From contig JBIQLN010000007.1 in assembly GCA_044464225.1 (NCBI GenBank), positions 1 to 64,000 of the forward strand: 64,000 nucleotides of DNA. Direction: 5' to 3'. The DNA is from 66-474 sp044464225. Lineage in GTDB: Bacteria; Pseudomonadota; Gammaproteobacteria; Xanthomonadales; Rhodanobacteraceae. The notes beneath the pieces are model-generated. The model ran no database searches. It was not told the DNA's origin and saw nothing but the letters and a program-made list of their open reading frames with translations. The position numbers and the translations under genes were made by a program. Numbering within the stretch: the first letter of the stretch is position 1; each line of letters starts with the position of its first letter. Of this stretch, positions 1-7,847 are shown one piece after another.

Positions 1-56
1 TCCGCGAAGGCGGCCGCACGGTGGGTGCGGGCGTGGTCACCAAGGTCATCGAGTAG
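1..56 (+). CDS. tuf: Elongation factor Tu, C-terminal end (partial)
   Basis: Only the last 17 codons and the stop are present. They read REGGRTVGAGVVTKVIE, the conserved end of bacterial EF-Tu, the GTPase that delivers aminoacyl-tRNA to the ribosome. The gene starts before the window. A tuf copy directly ahead of rpsJ is the usual str-S10 junction. Confidence 0.93.
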   Translation, partial: REGGRTVGAGVVTKVIE

Positions 57-68
57 GCAGATGAAACG

Positions 69-93
69 ACGGGAGGGTGAAAAACCCTCCCGT
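69..93 (+). other. Intercistronic hairpin between tuf and rpsJ
   Basis: ACGGGAGGGT (69-78) and ACCCTCCCGT (84-93) form a perfect 10-bp stem with loop GAAAA. No run of T follows, so it is not a standard intrinsic terminator. It may be a processing or mRNA-stability element, or a partial attenuator separating tuf from the S10 genes. Confidence 0.6.
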
Positions 94-127
94 GCAATCG
101 AATACCGTTCTTTCAAGGCAAACGAAC

Positions 128-439
128 ATGGCAACCCAGAACATCCGCATCCGGCTGAAGGCCTACGACCATCGCCTGATCGACAAGTCGGCCAGCGAGA
201 TCGTGGAAACGGCCAAGCGCACGGGCGCGCAGGTGCGCGGTCCGATTCCGCTGCCGACCAAGATCGAGCGCTACACCATCCTGGTATCGCCGCACGTCGA
301 CAAGGACGCGCGCGATCAGTACGAGACCCGCACCCACAAGCGCGTGCTGGACATCGTCGATCCGAACGACAAGACCGTGGATGCCCTGATGAAGCTCGAC
401 CTCGCCGCCGGCGTGGACGTGCAGATCAAGCTGGGTTGA
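128..439 (+). CDS. rpsJ: 30S ribosomal protein S10
   Basis: S10 of 103 aa, a 30S head protein that also acts as NusE in antitermination. It begins MATQNIRIRLKAYDHRL and contains the family signatures RGPIPLPTK and HKRVLDI. The frame is open further upstream, but the ATG at 128 follows an AAGG-type ribosome site and gives the normal family length. It is the first gene of the S10 cluster. Only 71 nt separate it from tuf, too short for the long L4-binding leader known from E. coli. Confidence 0.97.
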   Translation: MATQNIRIRLKAYDHRLIDKSASEIVETAKRTGAQVRGPIPLPTKIERYTILVSPHVDKDARDQYETRTHKRVLDIVDPNDKTVDALMKLDLAAGVDVQIKLG

Positions 440-449
440 GGGACGAGAC

Positions 450-1091
450 ATGAGCATCGGACTGGTTGGAAAGAAATGCGGCATGAGCCGGCTCTTCACC
501 GAAGACGGCCGCTCGGTGCCGGTCACACTGATCGAGGCGACGCCGAACCGCGTCACCCAGGTCAAGACCGCCGACAACGACGGCTACGTCGCGGTGCAGG
601 TCACCGCGGGCGCCAGGCGCGCTTCGCTGTTGACCAAGCCGGCCAAGGGCCATTTCGCCAAGGCCAAGGTCGAGCCGGGCCGGGGGCTGTGGGAGTTCCG
701 CCTCGATGACAAGGACGCCGACAAGTACGCGGTCGGCGCCGAAATCAAGGTGGACGACGTGTTCAAGGTCGGCCAGATCGTGGACGTCGCCGGCGTGTCC
801 AAGGGCAAGGGCTTCCAGGGCACGATCAAGCGCCATCACTTCACGATGGGTGACGCAACGCACGGCAACTCGCTGTCGCACCGCGCGCCGGGTTCGATCG
901 GCCAGCGCCAGACGCCGGGCCGCGTGTTCCCCGGCAAGAAGATGGCGGGGCACATGGGTGCCGTGAATCGTTCGGCGATGAATCTCGAAGTGGTCAGCAT
1001 CGACGCCGAGCGTCATCTGATCGCGGTCAAGGGCGCGGTGCCTGGTGCCACCGGTGGCGACGTCATCGTGCGCCCGGCGGCCAAGGCGTAA
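450..1091 (+). CDS. rplC: 50S ribosomal protein L3
   Basis: L3 of 213 aa, an early assembly protein near the peptidyl-transferase centre. It begins MSIGLVGKKCGM and carries the conserved basic loop GFQGTIKRHHF and the downstream stretch HGNSLSHRAPGSIGQRQTPG, both diagnostic of bacterial L3. It starts 10 nt after rpsJ and is followed by rplD after 12 nt, inside the S10 operon. Confidence 0.97.
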   Translation: MSIGLVGKKCGMSRLFTEDGRSVPVTLIEATPNRVTQVKTADNDGYVAVQVTAGARRASLLTKPAKGHFAKAKVEPGRGLWEFRLDDKDADKYAVGAEIKVDDVFKVGQIVDVAGVSKGKGFQGTIKRHHFTMGDATHGNSLSHRAPGSIGQRQTPGRVFPGKKMAGHMGAVNRSAMNLEVVSIDAERHLIAVKGAVPGATGGDVIVRPAAKA

Positions 1092-1103
1092 ACGGAGCCA
1101 GTC

Positions 1104-1709
1104 ATGGAACTCAATGTCATTGGCGCGAATCCGGTGCAGGTGTCCGAAGCGATCTTCGGCGCCGCGTTCCGCCAGGATCTCGTGCATCAGGTGGTGGTGG
1201 CGTACCGCAATGCCGGCCGCGCCGGTACCAAGGCGCAGTTGAACCACACCCGCGTCTCGGGCACCACCAAGAAGTTCAAGAAGCAGAAGGGCGGCGGCGC
1301 CCGCCACGGCGACTACCGTGCGCCGATCTTCGTCGGCGGTGCGCGTGCGTTCGCGGCGCAGCCGCGCGACTTCGCGCAGAAGGTCAACCGCAAGATGTAC
1401 CGCGGCGCGCTGTGCTCGATGCTGGCCGAACTGAATCGTCAGGATCGGCTGAAGGTCGTCCCCGAACTCGTGGTGGACGCGCCGAAGACCAAGGCGCTGG
1501 TCGGCAAGCTCGGCGAGATGGAAGCCAACGGCCGCACCCTGATCGTGACGCAGGCGGTGGACGAGAAGCTGTACCTGGCCGCGCGCAACAACCCCAACAT
1601 CGTGGACGTCATCGACGTCGACGGGATCAATCCGGTCGCGCTGGCCGCGGCCGACCACGTCGTCATTACCGTCGATGCGGTGAAGAAGATCGAGGAGTGG
1701 CTGGCATGA
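1104..1709 (+). CDS. rplD: 50S ribosomal protein L4
   Basis: L4 of 201 aa, a 23S rRNA-binding protein that lines the exit tunnel. In E. coli it also represses its own operon. The extended tunnel loop is visible (KKFKKQKGGGARHGDYRAP), and the C-terminal fold ends VDAVKKIEEWLA. The stop codon overlaps the rplW start (ATGA), suggesting translational coupling. Confidence 0.97.
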   Translation: MELNVIGANPVQVSEAIFGAAFRQDLVHQVVVAYRNAGRAGTKAQLNHTRVSGTTKKFKKQKGGGARHGDYRAPIFVGGARAFAAQPRDFAQKVNRKMYRGALCSMLAELNRQDRLKVVPELVVDAPKTKALVGKLGEMEANGRTLIVTQAVDEKLYLAARNNPNIVDVIDVDGINPVALAAADHVVITVDAVKKIEEWLA

Positions 1710-2017
1710 ACGGCGATCCGGCTCTGAATCAGCGTGTGCTGTCGATGCTGCGCGCGCCGCACATCTCGGAAAAGAGCACCCGTGTTTCCGAACACAACCA
1801 GTACGTTTTCACGGTGGCGCCCGATGCCACCAAGGCCGACGTCAAGTCTGCCGTCGAAAAGATGTTCGACGTCAACGTGGTGTCGGTGAACATGGCCAAC
1901 ATCAAGGGCAAGCTGAAGACCTTCCGCTTTAAGCCCGGTCGCAAGGCCAACGTCCGCAAGGCTTACGTGCGTCTGGCCGACGGCCAGAGCATCGACGTCG
2001 CTGCGGGCAAGGCTTAG
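1706..2017 (+). CDS. rplW: 50S ribosomal protein L23
   Basis: L23 of 103 aa, at the tunnel exit, where it docks trigger factor and SRP. The ATG at 1706 overlaps the rplD stop. The motif LRAPHISEKST, followed by FTVAPDATKADVKSAVEKMF, is typical of L23, and the GKLKTFRF loop is present. The open frame extends far upstream inside rplD, but that part is a shadow of rplD. Confidence 0.96.
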   Translation: MNGDPALNQRVLSMLRAPHISEKSTRVSEHNQYVFTVAPDATKADVKSAVEKMFDVNVVSVNMANIKGKLKTFRFKPGRKANVRKAYVRLADGQSIDVAAGKA

Positions 2018-2038
2018 AGCTTCAGGAGTCAATCAACG

Positions 2039-2866
2039 ATGGCACTGATCACACCCAAGCCGACTTCGCCGGGACGCCGCGGGGTAGTGCGCGTGGCGCC
2101 CCCGCCCGGTCTGCACAAGGGCGAGCCGTACGCCCCGCTGACCGAAGTCCAGTCCAAGACCGGTGGCCGCAACCACTTCGGGCGCATCACCGTGCGTCAT
2201 CGCGGCGGTGGCCACAAGCAGCATTACCGGATCATCGACTTCAAGCGCGACAAGGAAGGCATCGCCTGCCGTGTCGAGCGTGTCGAATACGATCCCAACC
2301 GCACCGCGCACATCGCGTTGCTGTGCTACGTGGATGGCGAGCGCCGCTACATCATCGCGCCCAAGGGCATCCGCGTCGGCACGCAGTTGATGGCCGGCAC
2401 CGATGCACCGATCAAGGACGGCAACACGCTGCCGCTGCGCAACATGCCGATCGGCACGGTCGTGCATTGCGTCGAGATGAAGCCCGGCAAGGGCGCGCAG
2501 CTTGCGCGCAGCGCCGGTTCGTCCGCGCAGCTGGTCGCGCGCGAATCCGGCTACGCCACGCTGCGTTTGCGCTCCGGCGAAATGCGCAAGGTGCCGGTCG
2601 AATGCCGCGCCACCGTGGGCGAGGTCGGCAATTCGGAACACAACCTGCGCAAGCTCGGCAAGGCAGGCGCCAAGCGCTGGCTGGGCATCCGCCCGACCGT
2701 TCGCGGCGTGGTGATGAACCCGGTCGACCATCCGCATGGCGGTGGTGAAGGCCGCACCTCCGGCGGTCGCCATCCGGTCAGCCCGTGGGGCACGCCGACC
2801 AAGGGTTACAAGACCCGCAACAACAAGCGCACGCAGAAGCTGATCGTGCGACGCCGTACCAAGTAA
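2039..2866 (+). CDS. rplB: 50S ribosomal protein L2
   Basis: L2 of 275 aa, the largest primary 23S rRNA binder and essential for subunit joining. It starts MALITPKPTSPGRRG and shows the signature KTGGRNHFGRITVRHRGGGH. The C-terminus has the strongly conserved VDHPHGGGEGRTSGGRHPVSPWG region, including the histidine implicated in activity. Length is normal. It lies 21 nt after rplW and 12 nt before rpsS. Confidence 0.98.
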   Translation: MALITPKPTSPGRRGVVRVAPPPGLHKGEPYAPLTEVQSKTGGRNHFGRITVRHRGGGHKQHYRIIDFKRDKEGIACRVERVEYDPNRTAHIALLCYVDGERRYIIAPKGIRVGTQLMAGTDAPIKDGNTLPLRNMPIGTVVHCVEMKPGKGAQLARSAGSSAQLVARESGYATLRLRSGEMRKVPVECRATVGEVGNSEHNLRKLGKAGAKRWLGIRPTVRGVVMNPVDHPHGGGEGRTSGGRHPVSPWGTPTKGYKTRNNKRTQKLIVRRRTK

Positions 2867-2878
2867 GGGCTCATCGAC

Positions 2879-3166
2879 ATGCCACGTTCACTCAAGAAAG
2901 GCCCGTTCATCGACCTGCACCTTCTGAAGAAGGTCGAGGCCGCGAACCAGAGCAACAGCAAGCGTCCGATCAAGACCTGGTCGCGCCGCTCGATGATCCT
3001 GCCGGAGATGGTGGGTCTCACCATCGCCGTCCACAACGGTCGTCTCCACGTGCCGGTGTTGGTCAACGAGAACATGGTCGGGCACAAGCTCGGCGAATTC
3101 GCGGTGACCCGCACCTTCAAGGGCCACAGCGGTGACAAGAAAGCCGCGGCACCGGGCGCCAGGTAA
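2879..3166 (+). CDS. rpsS: 30S ribosomal protein S19
   Basis: S19 of 95 aa, a 30S head protein that forms a complex with S13. It begins MPRSLKKGPFIDLHLLKKV and contains the family signature NGRLHVPVLVNENMVGHKLGEFA. The stop TAA at 3164-3166 shares its last base with the rplV start. Confidence 0.97.
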   Translation: MPRSLKKGPFIDLHLLKKVEAANQSNSKRPIKTWSRRSMILPEMVGLTIAVHNGRLHVPVLVNENMVGHKLGEFAVTRTFKGHSGDKKAAAPGAR

Positions 3167-3513
3167 TGGAAAACGTCATGACTACGACTCAAGCCAAGGC
3201 TGTCCTGCGCGGCGCGCGCATTTCGGCGCAGAAGGCGCGGCTCGTTGCCGACATGGTGCGCGGGATGCCGGTGGGCACCGCCAGCGCCGTGCTGGAGCAT
3301 ACCAACAAGAAGGCGGCGCACCTGGTCCGCAAGGTGCTGCTGTCGGCCGTCGCCAACGCCGAGAACAACGTGGGCGCCGATGTCGACGAACTGAAGGTGT
3401 CGCGCATCTACGTGGACGAAGGCGCGGTCATGAAGCGCATGCGCGCGCGCGCCAAGGGCCGCGGTTCGCGCATCCTCAAGCGCACTTCGCACATCACCGT
3501 CGAGGTAGGTTGA
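3166..3513 (+). CDS. rplV: 50S ribosomal protein L22
   Basis: L22 of 115 aa, a tunnel protein contacting all 23S rRNA domains. RISAQKARLVADMVRG at the start and the tunnel loop MKRMRARAKGRGSRILKRTSHITVEV near the end are diagnostic. The start is uncertain. ATG at 3166 overlaps the rpsS stop and is used here; ATG at 3178 would give MTTTQAKA and a protein four residues shorter. Confidence 0.95.
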   Translation: MENVMTTTQAKAVLRGARISAQKARLVADMVRGMPVGTASAVLEHTNKKAAHLVRKVLLSAVANAENNVGADVDELKVSRIYVDEGAVMKRMRARAKGRGSRILKRTSHITVEVG

Positions 3514-3515
3514 TC

Positions 3516-4280
3516 ATGGGTCACAAAGTCAATCCAATCGGAATCCGCCTCGGTATTTCCAAGGACTGGAACTCCAAGTGGTTCGCGGGCAAGCGCCAGT
3601 ACGCCGAACACCTGGTGTCCGACCTCAAGGTGCGCGAATTGCTGAAGGAAAAGCTCTCCCAGGCGGGCGTCTCGAAGATCCAGATCAACCGTCCGCAGAA
3701 GAACGCCGACATCACGATCTTCACCGCACGGCCGGGTGTCGTGATCGGCAAGAAGGGCGAGGACATCGAGAAGCTGCGTCGCGAAGTGTCGAAGATCATG
3801 GGTGTGGACGCCCACATCAACGTCAGCGAAGTGCGCAAGCCGGAACTGGATGCACAGCTCGTGGCCGAATCGATCGCGCAGCAGCTCGAGCGACGCATCA
3901 TGTTCCGCCGCGCGATGAAGCGCAGCGTGCAGAATGCGATGCGGCTTGGCGCGCTGGGCATCAAGGTCAATGTCGCCGGTCGCCTGAACGGCGCCGAGAT
4001 CGCGCGGTCGGAATGGTATCGCGAGGGTCGCGTGCCGCTGCACACGCTGCGTGCCGACATCGACTACGGCTTGGCCGAAGCGCGCACCACCTACGGCGTC
4101 ATCGGCGTCAAGGTGTGGATCTACAAGGGCGAGATTTTCGACTTCGCCAGCGTGGGCCAGGCGAAGGAAGACGAGCGCAACGAAGGCCCCTCGCCGCGCC
4201 GCGAACGCGGGTCCCGCGACGATGAACCGCGCCGCGAGCGTGCCCCGCGCGGACGCCGCGAGCGGCAGTCGGCAGAGTAA
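3516..4280 (+). CDS. rpsC: 30S ribosomal protein S3
   Basis: S3 of 254 aa, part of the mRNA entry site. It begins MGHKVNPIGIRLGISKDWNSKWF, includes the KH motif VVIGKKGEDIEKLRREV, and ends with an arginine-rich tail (about residues 215-254) that is low-complexity and longer than in E. coli S3. The start is 2 nt after the rplV stop. Upstream in-frame sequence belongs to a shadow of rplV. Confidence 0.97.
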   Translation: MGHKVNPIGIRLGISKDWNSKWFAGKRQYAEHLVSDLKVRELLKEKLSQAGVSKIQINRPQKNADITIFTARPGVVIGKKGEDIEKLRREVSKIMGVDAHINVSEVRKPELDAQLVAESIAQQLERRIMFRRAMKRSVQNAMRLGALGIKVNVAGRLNGAEIARSEWYREGRVPLHTLRADIDYGLAEARTTYGVIGVKVWIYKGEIFDFASVGQAKEDERNEGPSPRRERGSRDDEPRRERAPRGRRERQSAE

Positions 4281-4292
4281 GGAATCACCAAC

Positions 4293-4706
4293 ATGCTTCA
4301 GCCAAAACGAACCAAATTCCGCAAGCAGTTCAAGGGCCGCAACCGGGGCTTGAGCCTGTCGGGCAACCTCGTCAGCTTCGGCGAGTACGGCCTGAAGGCG
4401 ACCACCCGTGGCGCGATCACCGCCCGCGAGATCGAGGCCGCGCGCCGCTGCATCACGCGCTACGTGAAGCGCGGCGGCAAATTGTGGATCCGCGTGTTCC
4501 CGGACAAGCCGATCACCAAGAAGCCGATCGAGGTCCGCATGGGCGCCGGCAAGGGCAACGTCGAGTACTGGGTCGCGCCGATCCAGCCCGGCCGGATGCT
4601 GTACGAAATCGAAGGTGTCACCGAAGCCGAGGCGCGCGAGGCGTTCCGCCTGGCCGCGGCCAAGCTGTCGGTACAAACCCAATTCGCGACCAGGGCGCTG
4701 CTGTGA
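4293..4706 (+). CDS. rplP: 50S ribosomal protein L16
   Basis: L16 of 137 aa, which helps position A-site tRNA. It begins MLQPKRTKFRKQFKGRNRG and has the conserved RKLW-type segment GGKLWIRVFPDKPITKKP and the motif MGAGKGNVEYWVAPI. Its stop overlaps the rpmC start (ATGA at 4706), so the two are probably translationally coupled. Confidence 0.97.
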   Translation: MLQPKRTKFRKQFKGRNRGLSLSGNLVSFGEYGLKATTRGAITAREIEAARRCITRYVKRGGKLWIRVFPDKPITKKPIEVRMGAGKGNVEYWVAPIQPGRMLYEIEGVTEAEAREAFRLAAAKLSVQTQFATRALL

Positions 4707-4909
4707 TGGATACCAACGAGATGCGCGCGAAATCCGCGCAGGAACTGACCGACCACATCGCCGAGCTGCGTCGCGAGCAGTTCAGCCTGCGCATGCAGAA
4801 GGCCCAGGGCCAGGCTGCGCAGACCCACCAGTTCGCCAGGGTGCGCCGCGAAATCGCGCGCGCCGCGACGATCCTGGGCGAGAAGCAGAAGACCCACGGA
4901 GCCGCGTGA
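4706..4909 (+). CDS. rpmC: 50S ribosomal protein L29
   Basis: L29 of 67 aa, a small helical protein near the tunnel exit. It starts MDTNEMRAKSAQELTDHIAELRREQFSLRMQ, the standard two-helix pattern, with the downstream basic segment FARVRREIARAATIL. It overlaps rplP by 1 nt and rpsQ by 1 nt. Confidence 0.95.
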   Translation: MDTNEMRAKSAQELTDHIAELRREQFSLRMQKAQGQAAQTHQFARVRREIARAATILGEKQKTHGAA

Positions 4910-5172
4910 TGAACGATACCGAAAAGACCACGCGCACCCTCGAGGGTCGCGTCACCAGCAGCAAGGCTTCCAAGACGGTGACCGTGCTGGTCGATCGTCA
5001 GGAGCAACACGGCCTGTACGGCAAGCTGCTGCGCCGTTCGACCAAGTTGCACGCGCACGACGAGAGCGGCGAGTGCCACGAGGGCGACCTGGTGCGCATC
5101 GCCGAATGCCGGCCGATGTCCAAGACCAAGCATTTCCGCGTCGTGGAAGTGCTGGCGCGCGCGGCCGAGTGA
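4909..5172 (+). CDS. rpsQ: 30S ribosomal protein S17
   Basis: S17 of 87 aa, an OB-fold primary 16S rRNA binder. LEGRVTSSKASKTVTVLVDR and the motif DESGECHEGDLVRIAECRPMSKTKHFRVVEV match the family. The start ATG overlaps the rpmC stop (ATGA). The next gene, rplN, begins 13 nt later with its own ribosome site. Confidence 0.96.
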   Translation: MNDTEKTTRTLEGRVTSSKASKTVTVLVDRQEQHGLYGKLLRRSTKLHAHDESGECHEGDLVRIAECRPMSKTKHFRVVEVLARAAE

Positions 5173-5185
5173 GGAGAGTCGAGCC

Positions 5186-5554
5186 ATGATCCAGATGCAA
5201 TCCATGCTGGCCGCGGCGGACAACAGCGGTGCACGCGAACTGATGTGCATCAAGGTGCTGGGCGGCTCCAAGCGCCGCTATGCCAGCGTCGGCGATGTCA
5301 TCAAGGTTTCGATCCGCGACGCGATTCCGCGCAGCAAGGTCAAGAAGGGCGAGGTGTACAACGCCGTCGTGGTGCGTACCGCCAAGGGCGTGCGCCGGCC
5401 GGACGGATCGCTGATCCGCTTCGACGACAATGCCGCGGTTCTGTTGAACAACAAGCTGGAGCCGATCGGCACCCGCATCTTCGGACCGGTCACCCGCGAG
5501 TTGCGCAGCGAGCGGTTCATGAAGATCGTGTCGCTTGCGCCGGAAGTGCTGTAA
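5186..5554 (+). CDS. rplN: 50S ribosomal protein L14
   Basis: L14 of 122 aa, an intersubunit bridge protein. It begins MIQMQSMLAAADNSGARELMCIKVLGGS, among the most conserved r-protein starts, and ends with FMKIVSLAPEVL. Full family length. By analogy with E. coli it opens the spc group, but no separate promoter is evident in the 13 nt ahead of it. Confidence 0.98.
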   Translation: MIQMQSMLAAADNSGARELMCIKVLGGSKRRYASVGDVIKVSIRDAIPRSKVKKGEVYNAVVVRTAKGVRRPDGSLIRFDDNAAVLLNNKLEPIGTRIFGPVTRELRSERFMKIVSLAPEVL

Positions 5555-5565
5555 GGGAAATCGTC

Positions 5566-5880
5566 ATGAATCGTATCCGCAAAGGCGACACGGTGCTCGT
5601 GATCGCGGGCAAGAACAAGGGCCAGCACGGCGAGGTCACCCGCGTGATGGGCGATCGCGTGTTCGTGCAGAACATCAACATGGTCAAGCGCCACACCAAG
5701 CCGAACCCGCAGGCACAGCAGGCGGGCGGTATCGTCGAGCGCGAGGCCCCGATCCACATTTCCAATGTCATGCTGTACGACCTCGCCACCGGCAAGGGCG
5801 AACGCGTGGGCCGCAAGACGCTCGGCGACGGGCGCAAGGTGCGCGTGTTCCGTTCCACCGGCGAAGTCGTGGACGCATGA
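5566..5880 (+). CDS. rplX: 50S ribosomal protein L24
   Basis: L24 of 104 aa, an assembly initiator with a KOW motif: GDTVLVIAGKNKGQHGEVTRV at residues 8-28. The later segment NMVKRHTKPNPQAQQAGGI is also typical. ATG at 5566 was chosen because it follows a GGGAAA ribosome site and gives the family N-terminus MNRIRKGD. Confidence 0.96.
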   Translation: MNRIRKGDTVLVIAGKNKGQHGEVTRVMGDRVFVQNINMVKRHTKPNPQAQQAGGIVEREAPIHISNVMLYDLATGKGERVGRKTLGDGRKVRVFRSTGEVVDA

Positions 5881-5891
5881 GGACCTGAGCC

Positions 5892-6431
5892 ATGACCCGC
5901 CTCGAAAAAATCTACAAAGAAGAAGTGACGCCGGCGCTGATGAAGCGCTTCGGCTACCAGAACCCGATGCAGGTTCCGCGCATCAGCAAGATCACGCTGA
6001 ACATGGGCGTGGGTGAAGCCGCGGCCAACAAGAAGGTGCTGGAGAACGCGACCGCCGACATGGCGAAGATCGCCGGCCAGAAGCCGGTGGTCACCAAGGC
6101 GCGCGTGTCGGTGGCGTCGTTCAAGATCCGCGATGGCTGGCCGATCGGCTGCAAGGTCACCCTGCGCCGCGCCAACATGTGGGAATTCCTCGATCGCCTG
6201 ATCAACATCTCGCTGCCGCGCGTGCGCGACTTCCGCGGCGTGTCCGGCCGTGCATTCGACGGCCGCGGCAACTACAACATGGGCGTGAAGGAACAGATCA
6301 TCTTCCCGGAAATCGATTTCGACCAGGTCGATGCGATGCGCGGCATGGATATCTGCATCACCACCACCGCGAAAACCGACGCGGAAGCCAAGGCGCTGCT
6401 CGAAGCGTTCCACTTCCCGTTCAGGAACTAA
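5892..6431 (+). CDS. rplE: 50S ribosomal protein L5
   Basis: L5 of 179 aa, which binds 5S rRNA and the P-site tRNA. It starts MTRLEKIYKEEVTPALMKRFGYQNPMQVPRI and includes the conserved GEAAANKKVLENA and the C-terminal DICITTTAKTDAEAKALLEAF. It starts 11 nt after rplX and is followed by rpsN after 11 nt. Confidence 0.97.
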   Translation: MTRLEKIYKEEVTPALMKRFGYQNPMQVPRISKITLNMGVGEAAANKKVLENATADMAKIAGQKPVVTKARVSVASFKIRDGWPIGCKVTLRRANMWEFLDRLINISLPRVRDFRGVSGRAFDGRGNYNMGVKEQIIFPEIDFDQVDAMRGMDICITTTAKTDAEAKALLEAFHFPFRN

Positions 6432-6442
6432 AGGAAACAGGC

Positions 6443-6748
6443 ATGGCCAAGAAATCCATGGTGAACCGCGATCTGAAGCGGGCCAAGCTGATCAAGCAGC
6501 ACGCCGGCAAGCGCGCCGATCTCAAGAAGATCATCGCGAGCGCGGATGCCAGCTACGAAGACAAGATGGCCGCTGCGGCCAAGCTGCAGAAACTGCCGCG
6601 CGATTCCAGTGCTTCGCGTTTGCGTACCCGTTGCGCAATGACCGGCCGTCCGCGTGCGGTTTACGCGAAGTTCGGCCTTGCCCGCAGCAAGTTGCGCGAA
6701 GCGACGATGCGCGGCGACGTGCCGGGTCTGCGCAAGGCCAGCTGGTAG
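6443..6748 (+). CDS. rpsN: 30S ribosomal protein S14
   Basis: S14 of 101 aa. It is the long, zinc-free form: the C-terminal CxxC pairs of the zinc form are absent, with RCAMTGRPRAVYAKFGLARSKLRE in their place. It begins MAKKSMVNRDLKRAKLI after a good ribosome site (AAGGAAACAGGC). The usually tight link to rpsH is interrupted by 156 nt. Confidence 0.96.
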   Translation: MAKKSMVNRDLKRAKLIKQHAGKRADLKKIIASADASYEDKMAAAAKLQKLPRDSSASRLRTRCAMTGRPRAVYAKFGLARSKLREATMRGDVPGLRKASW

Positions 6749-6904
6749 GAAGGGCCGGCCCCGTTGGGCCGGGAAACGGATTCATCGGATATCGATGCTG
6801 AGTAACTGACAGGGCCTGTACGAACCGATTGCCGCCGCTCTTCAGCAGGCATGACGCGCTCCATGGAGCGGAATCGTTCGGGCTCCACCATACGGAAAAC
6901 CACA
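6749..6904 (+). other. rpsN-rpsH intercistronic region with two inverted repeats
   Basis: This 156-nt non-coding gap breaks an otherwise tight operon. It contains CCGGCCC (6755-6761), loop CGTT, and GGGCCGG (6766-6772), a 7-bp hairpin without a T run. It also has the perfect palindrome CGCTCCATGGAGCG (6857-6870) about 35 nt before rpsH. The segment GCTGAGTAACTGA near 6800 weakly resembles the middle of the repeat found in the rpoA-rplQ gap. A role in S8 feedback control or mRNA processing is possible but unproven. Confidence 0.5.
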
Positions 6905-7300
6905 ATGAGCATGACTGATCCCATCGCCGATATGTTCACCCGCATCCGCAATGCCCAGGCCATGGGCAAGCAGACGGTGAGCATGCCGGCTTCCAAGGTG
7001 CGCCAGGCCCTGGCCGACCTGTTGAAGGCGGAAGGCTACGTGCTGGAATCCCGCCGCTCGGAAGACGGCGGCAAGGCGCAGCTTGAAATCAAGCTGAAGT
7101 ATTTCGAGGGCAAGCCGGCGATCGAGCGTATCGAGCGCGTCAGCCGCCCCGGCCTCCGCGTGTATCGCGGCAAGGACGCATTGCCGAAGGTGCTGGGCGG
7201 GCTCGGCATCTCCATCGTGTCCACTTCCTCCGGGCTGATGACGGACGCGCAGGCGCGCGCCAAGGGTCTCGGCGGCGAAGTGATCGGCCGCGTCGCGTAA
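6905..7300 (+). CDS. rpsH: 30S ribosomal protein S8
   Basis: S8 of 131 aa, a primary 16S rRNA binder; in E. coli it is the translational repressor of the spc operon. It starts MSMTDPIADMFTRIRNAQ, and the C-terminal motif GISIVSTSSGLMTDAQARAKGLGGEVI is diagnostic. The start at 6905 gives family length; in-frame upstream sequence lies in the intercistronic gap. Confidence 0.97.
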   Translation: MSMTDPIADMFTRIRNAQAMGKQTVSMPASKVRQALADLLKAEGYVLESRRSEDGGKAQLEIKLKYFEGKPAIERIERVSRPGLRVYRGKDALPKVLGGLGISIVSTSSGLMTDAQARAKGLGGEVIGRVA

Positions 7301-7320
7301 GCCCAGACGGAGCAAGAGAC

Positions 7321-7845
7321 ATGTCACGAGTAGCCAAGAAACCGATCGCGTTGCCCAAGGGCGTCGAGTGCCAGGTAGCCGCCGACGGCATCACCGTCAA
7401 GGGCCCCAAGGGCACCCTCAGGATGCATGCCATTCCGGGTGTCGAAATCAAGAATGCGGACGGTCACCTGACCTGCAATGACGGCAGCGCCGAAACCAAG
7501 TTCGCGGGCACCACCCGTGCGCTGCTGGCCAACATGGTCCAGGGCGTGAGCCAGGGTTACGAGCGCAAGCTGGAGCTGGTCGGCGTCGGATTCCGCGCCG
7601 CGCTGCAGGGCAAGAGCCTCAACCTGTCGCTCGGGTTCTCGCATCCGGTGGTGTTTCCGGCACCGGAAGGCATCACCCTGGAAACCCCGTCGCCCACCGA
7701 GATCCTGGTGAAGGGCGCCGACAAGCAGCGGGTCGGCGAGACCGCCGCCAAGATCCGCGCGTTCCGCCCGCCGGAGCCGTACAAAGGCAAGGGCGTGCGT
7801 TATGCCGGCGAGCGCATCACGCTGAAAGAAGCGAAGAAGGCCTGA
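7321..7845 (+). CDS. rplF: 50S ribosomal protein L6
   Basis: L6 of 174 aa, located near the sarcin-ricin loop and the factor-binding site. It has the two repeated L6 domains, starts MSRVAKKPIALPKGVE, and carries the C-terminal signature PPEPYKGKGVRYAGERITLKEAKKA. It lies 20 nt after rpsH and 2 nt before rplR. Confidence 0.97.
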   Translation: MSRVAKKPIALPKGVECQVAADGITVKGPKGTLRMHAIPGVEIKNADGHLTCNDGSAETKFAGTTRALLANMVQGVSQGYERKLELVGVGFRAALQGKSLNLSLGFSHPVVFPAPEGITLETPSPTEILVKGADKQRVGETAAKIRAFRPPEPYKGKGVRYAGERITLKEAKKA

Positions 7846-7847
7846 TC

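Noticed and set aside
6755..6772. Hairpin after rpsN as an intrinsic terminator
   Set aside because: No U tract follows, and termination inside the essential spc operon would be harmful. It is recorded as a hairpin only.
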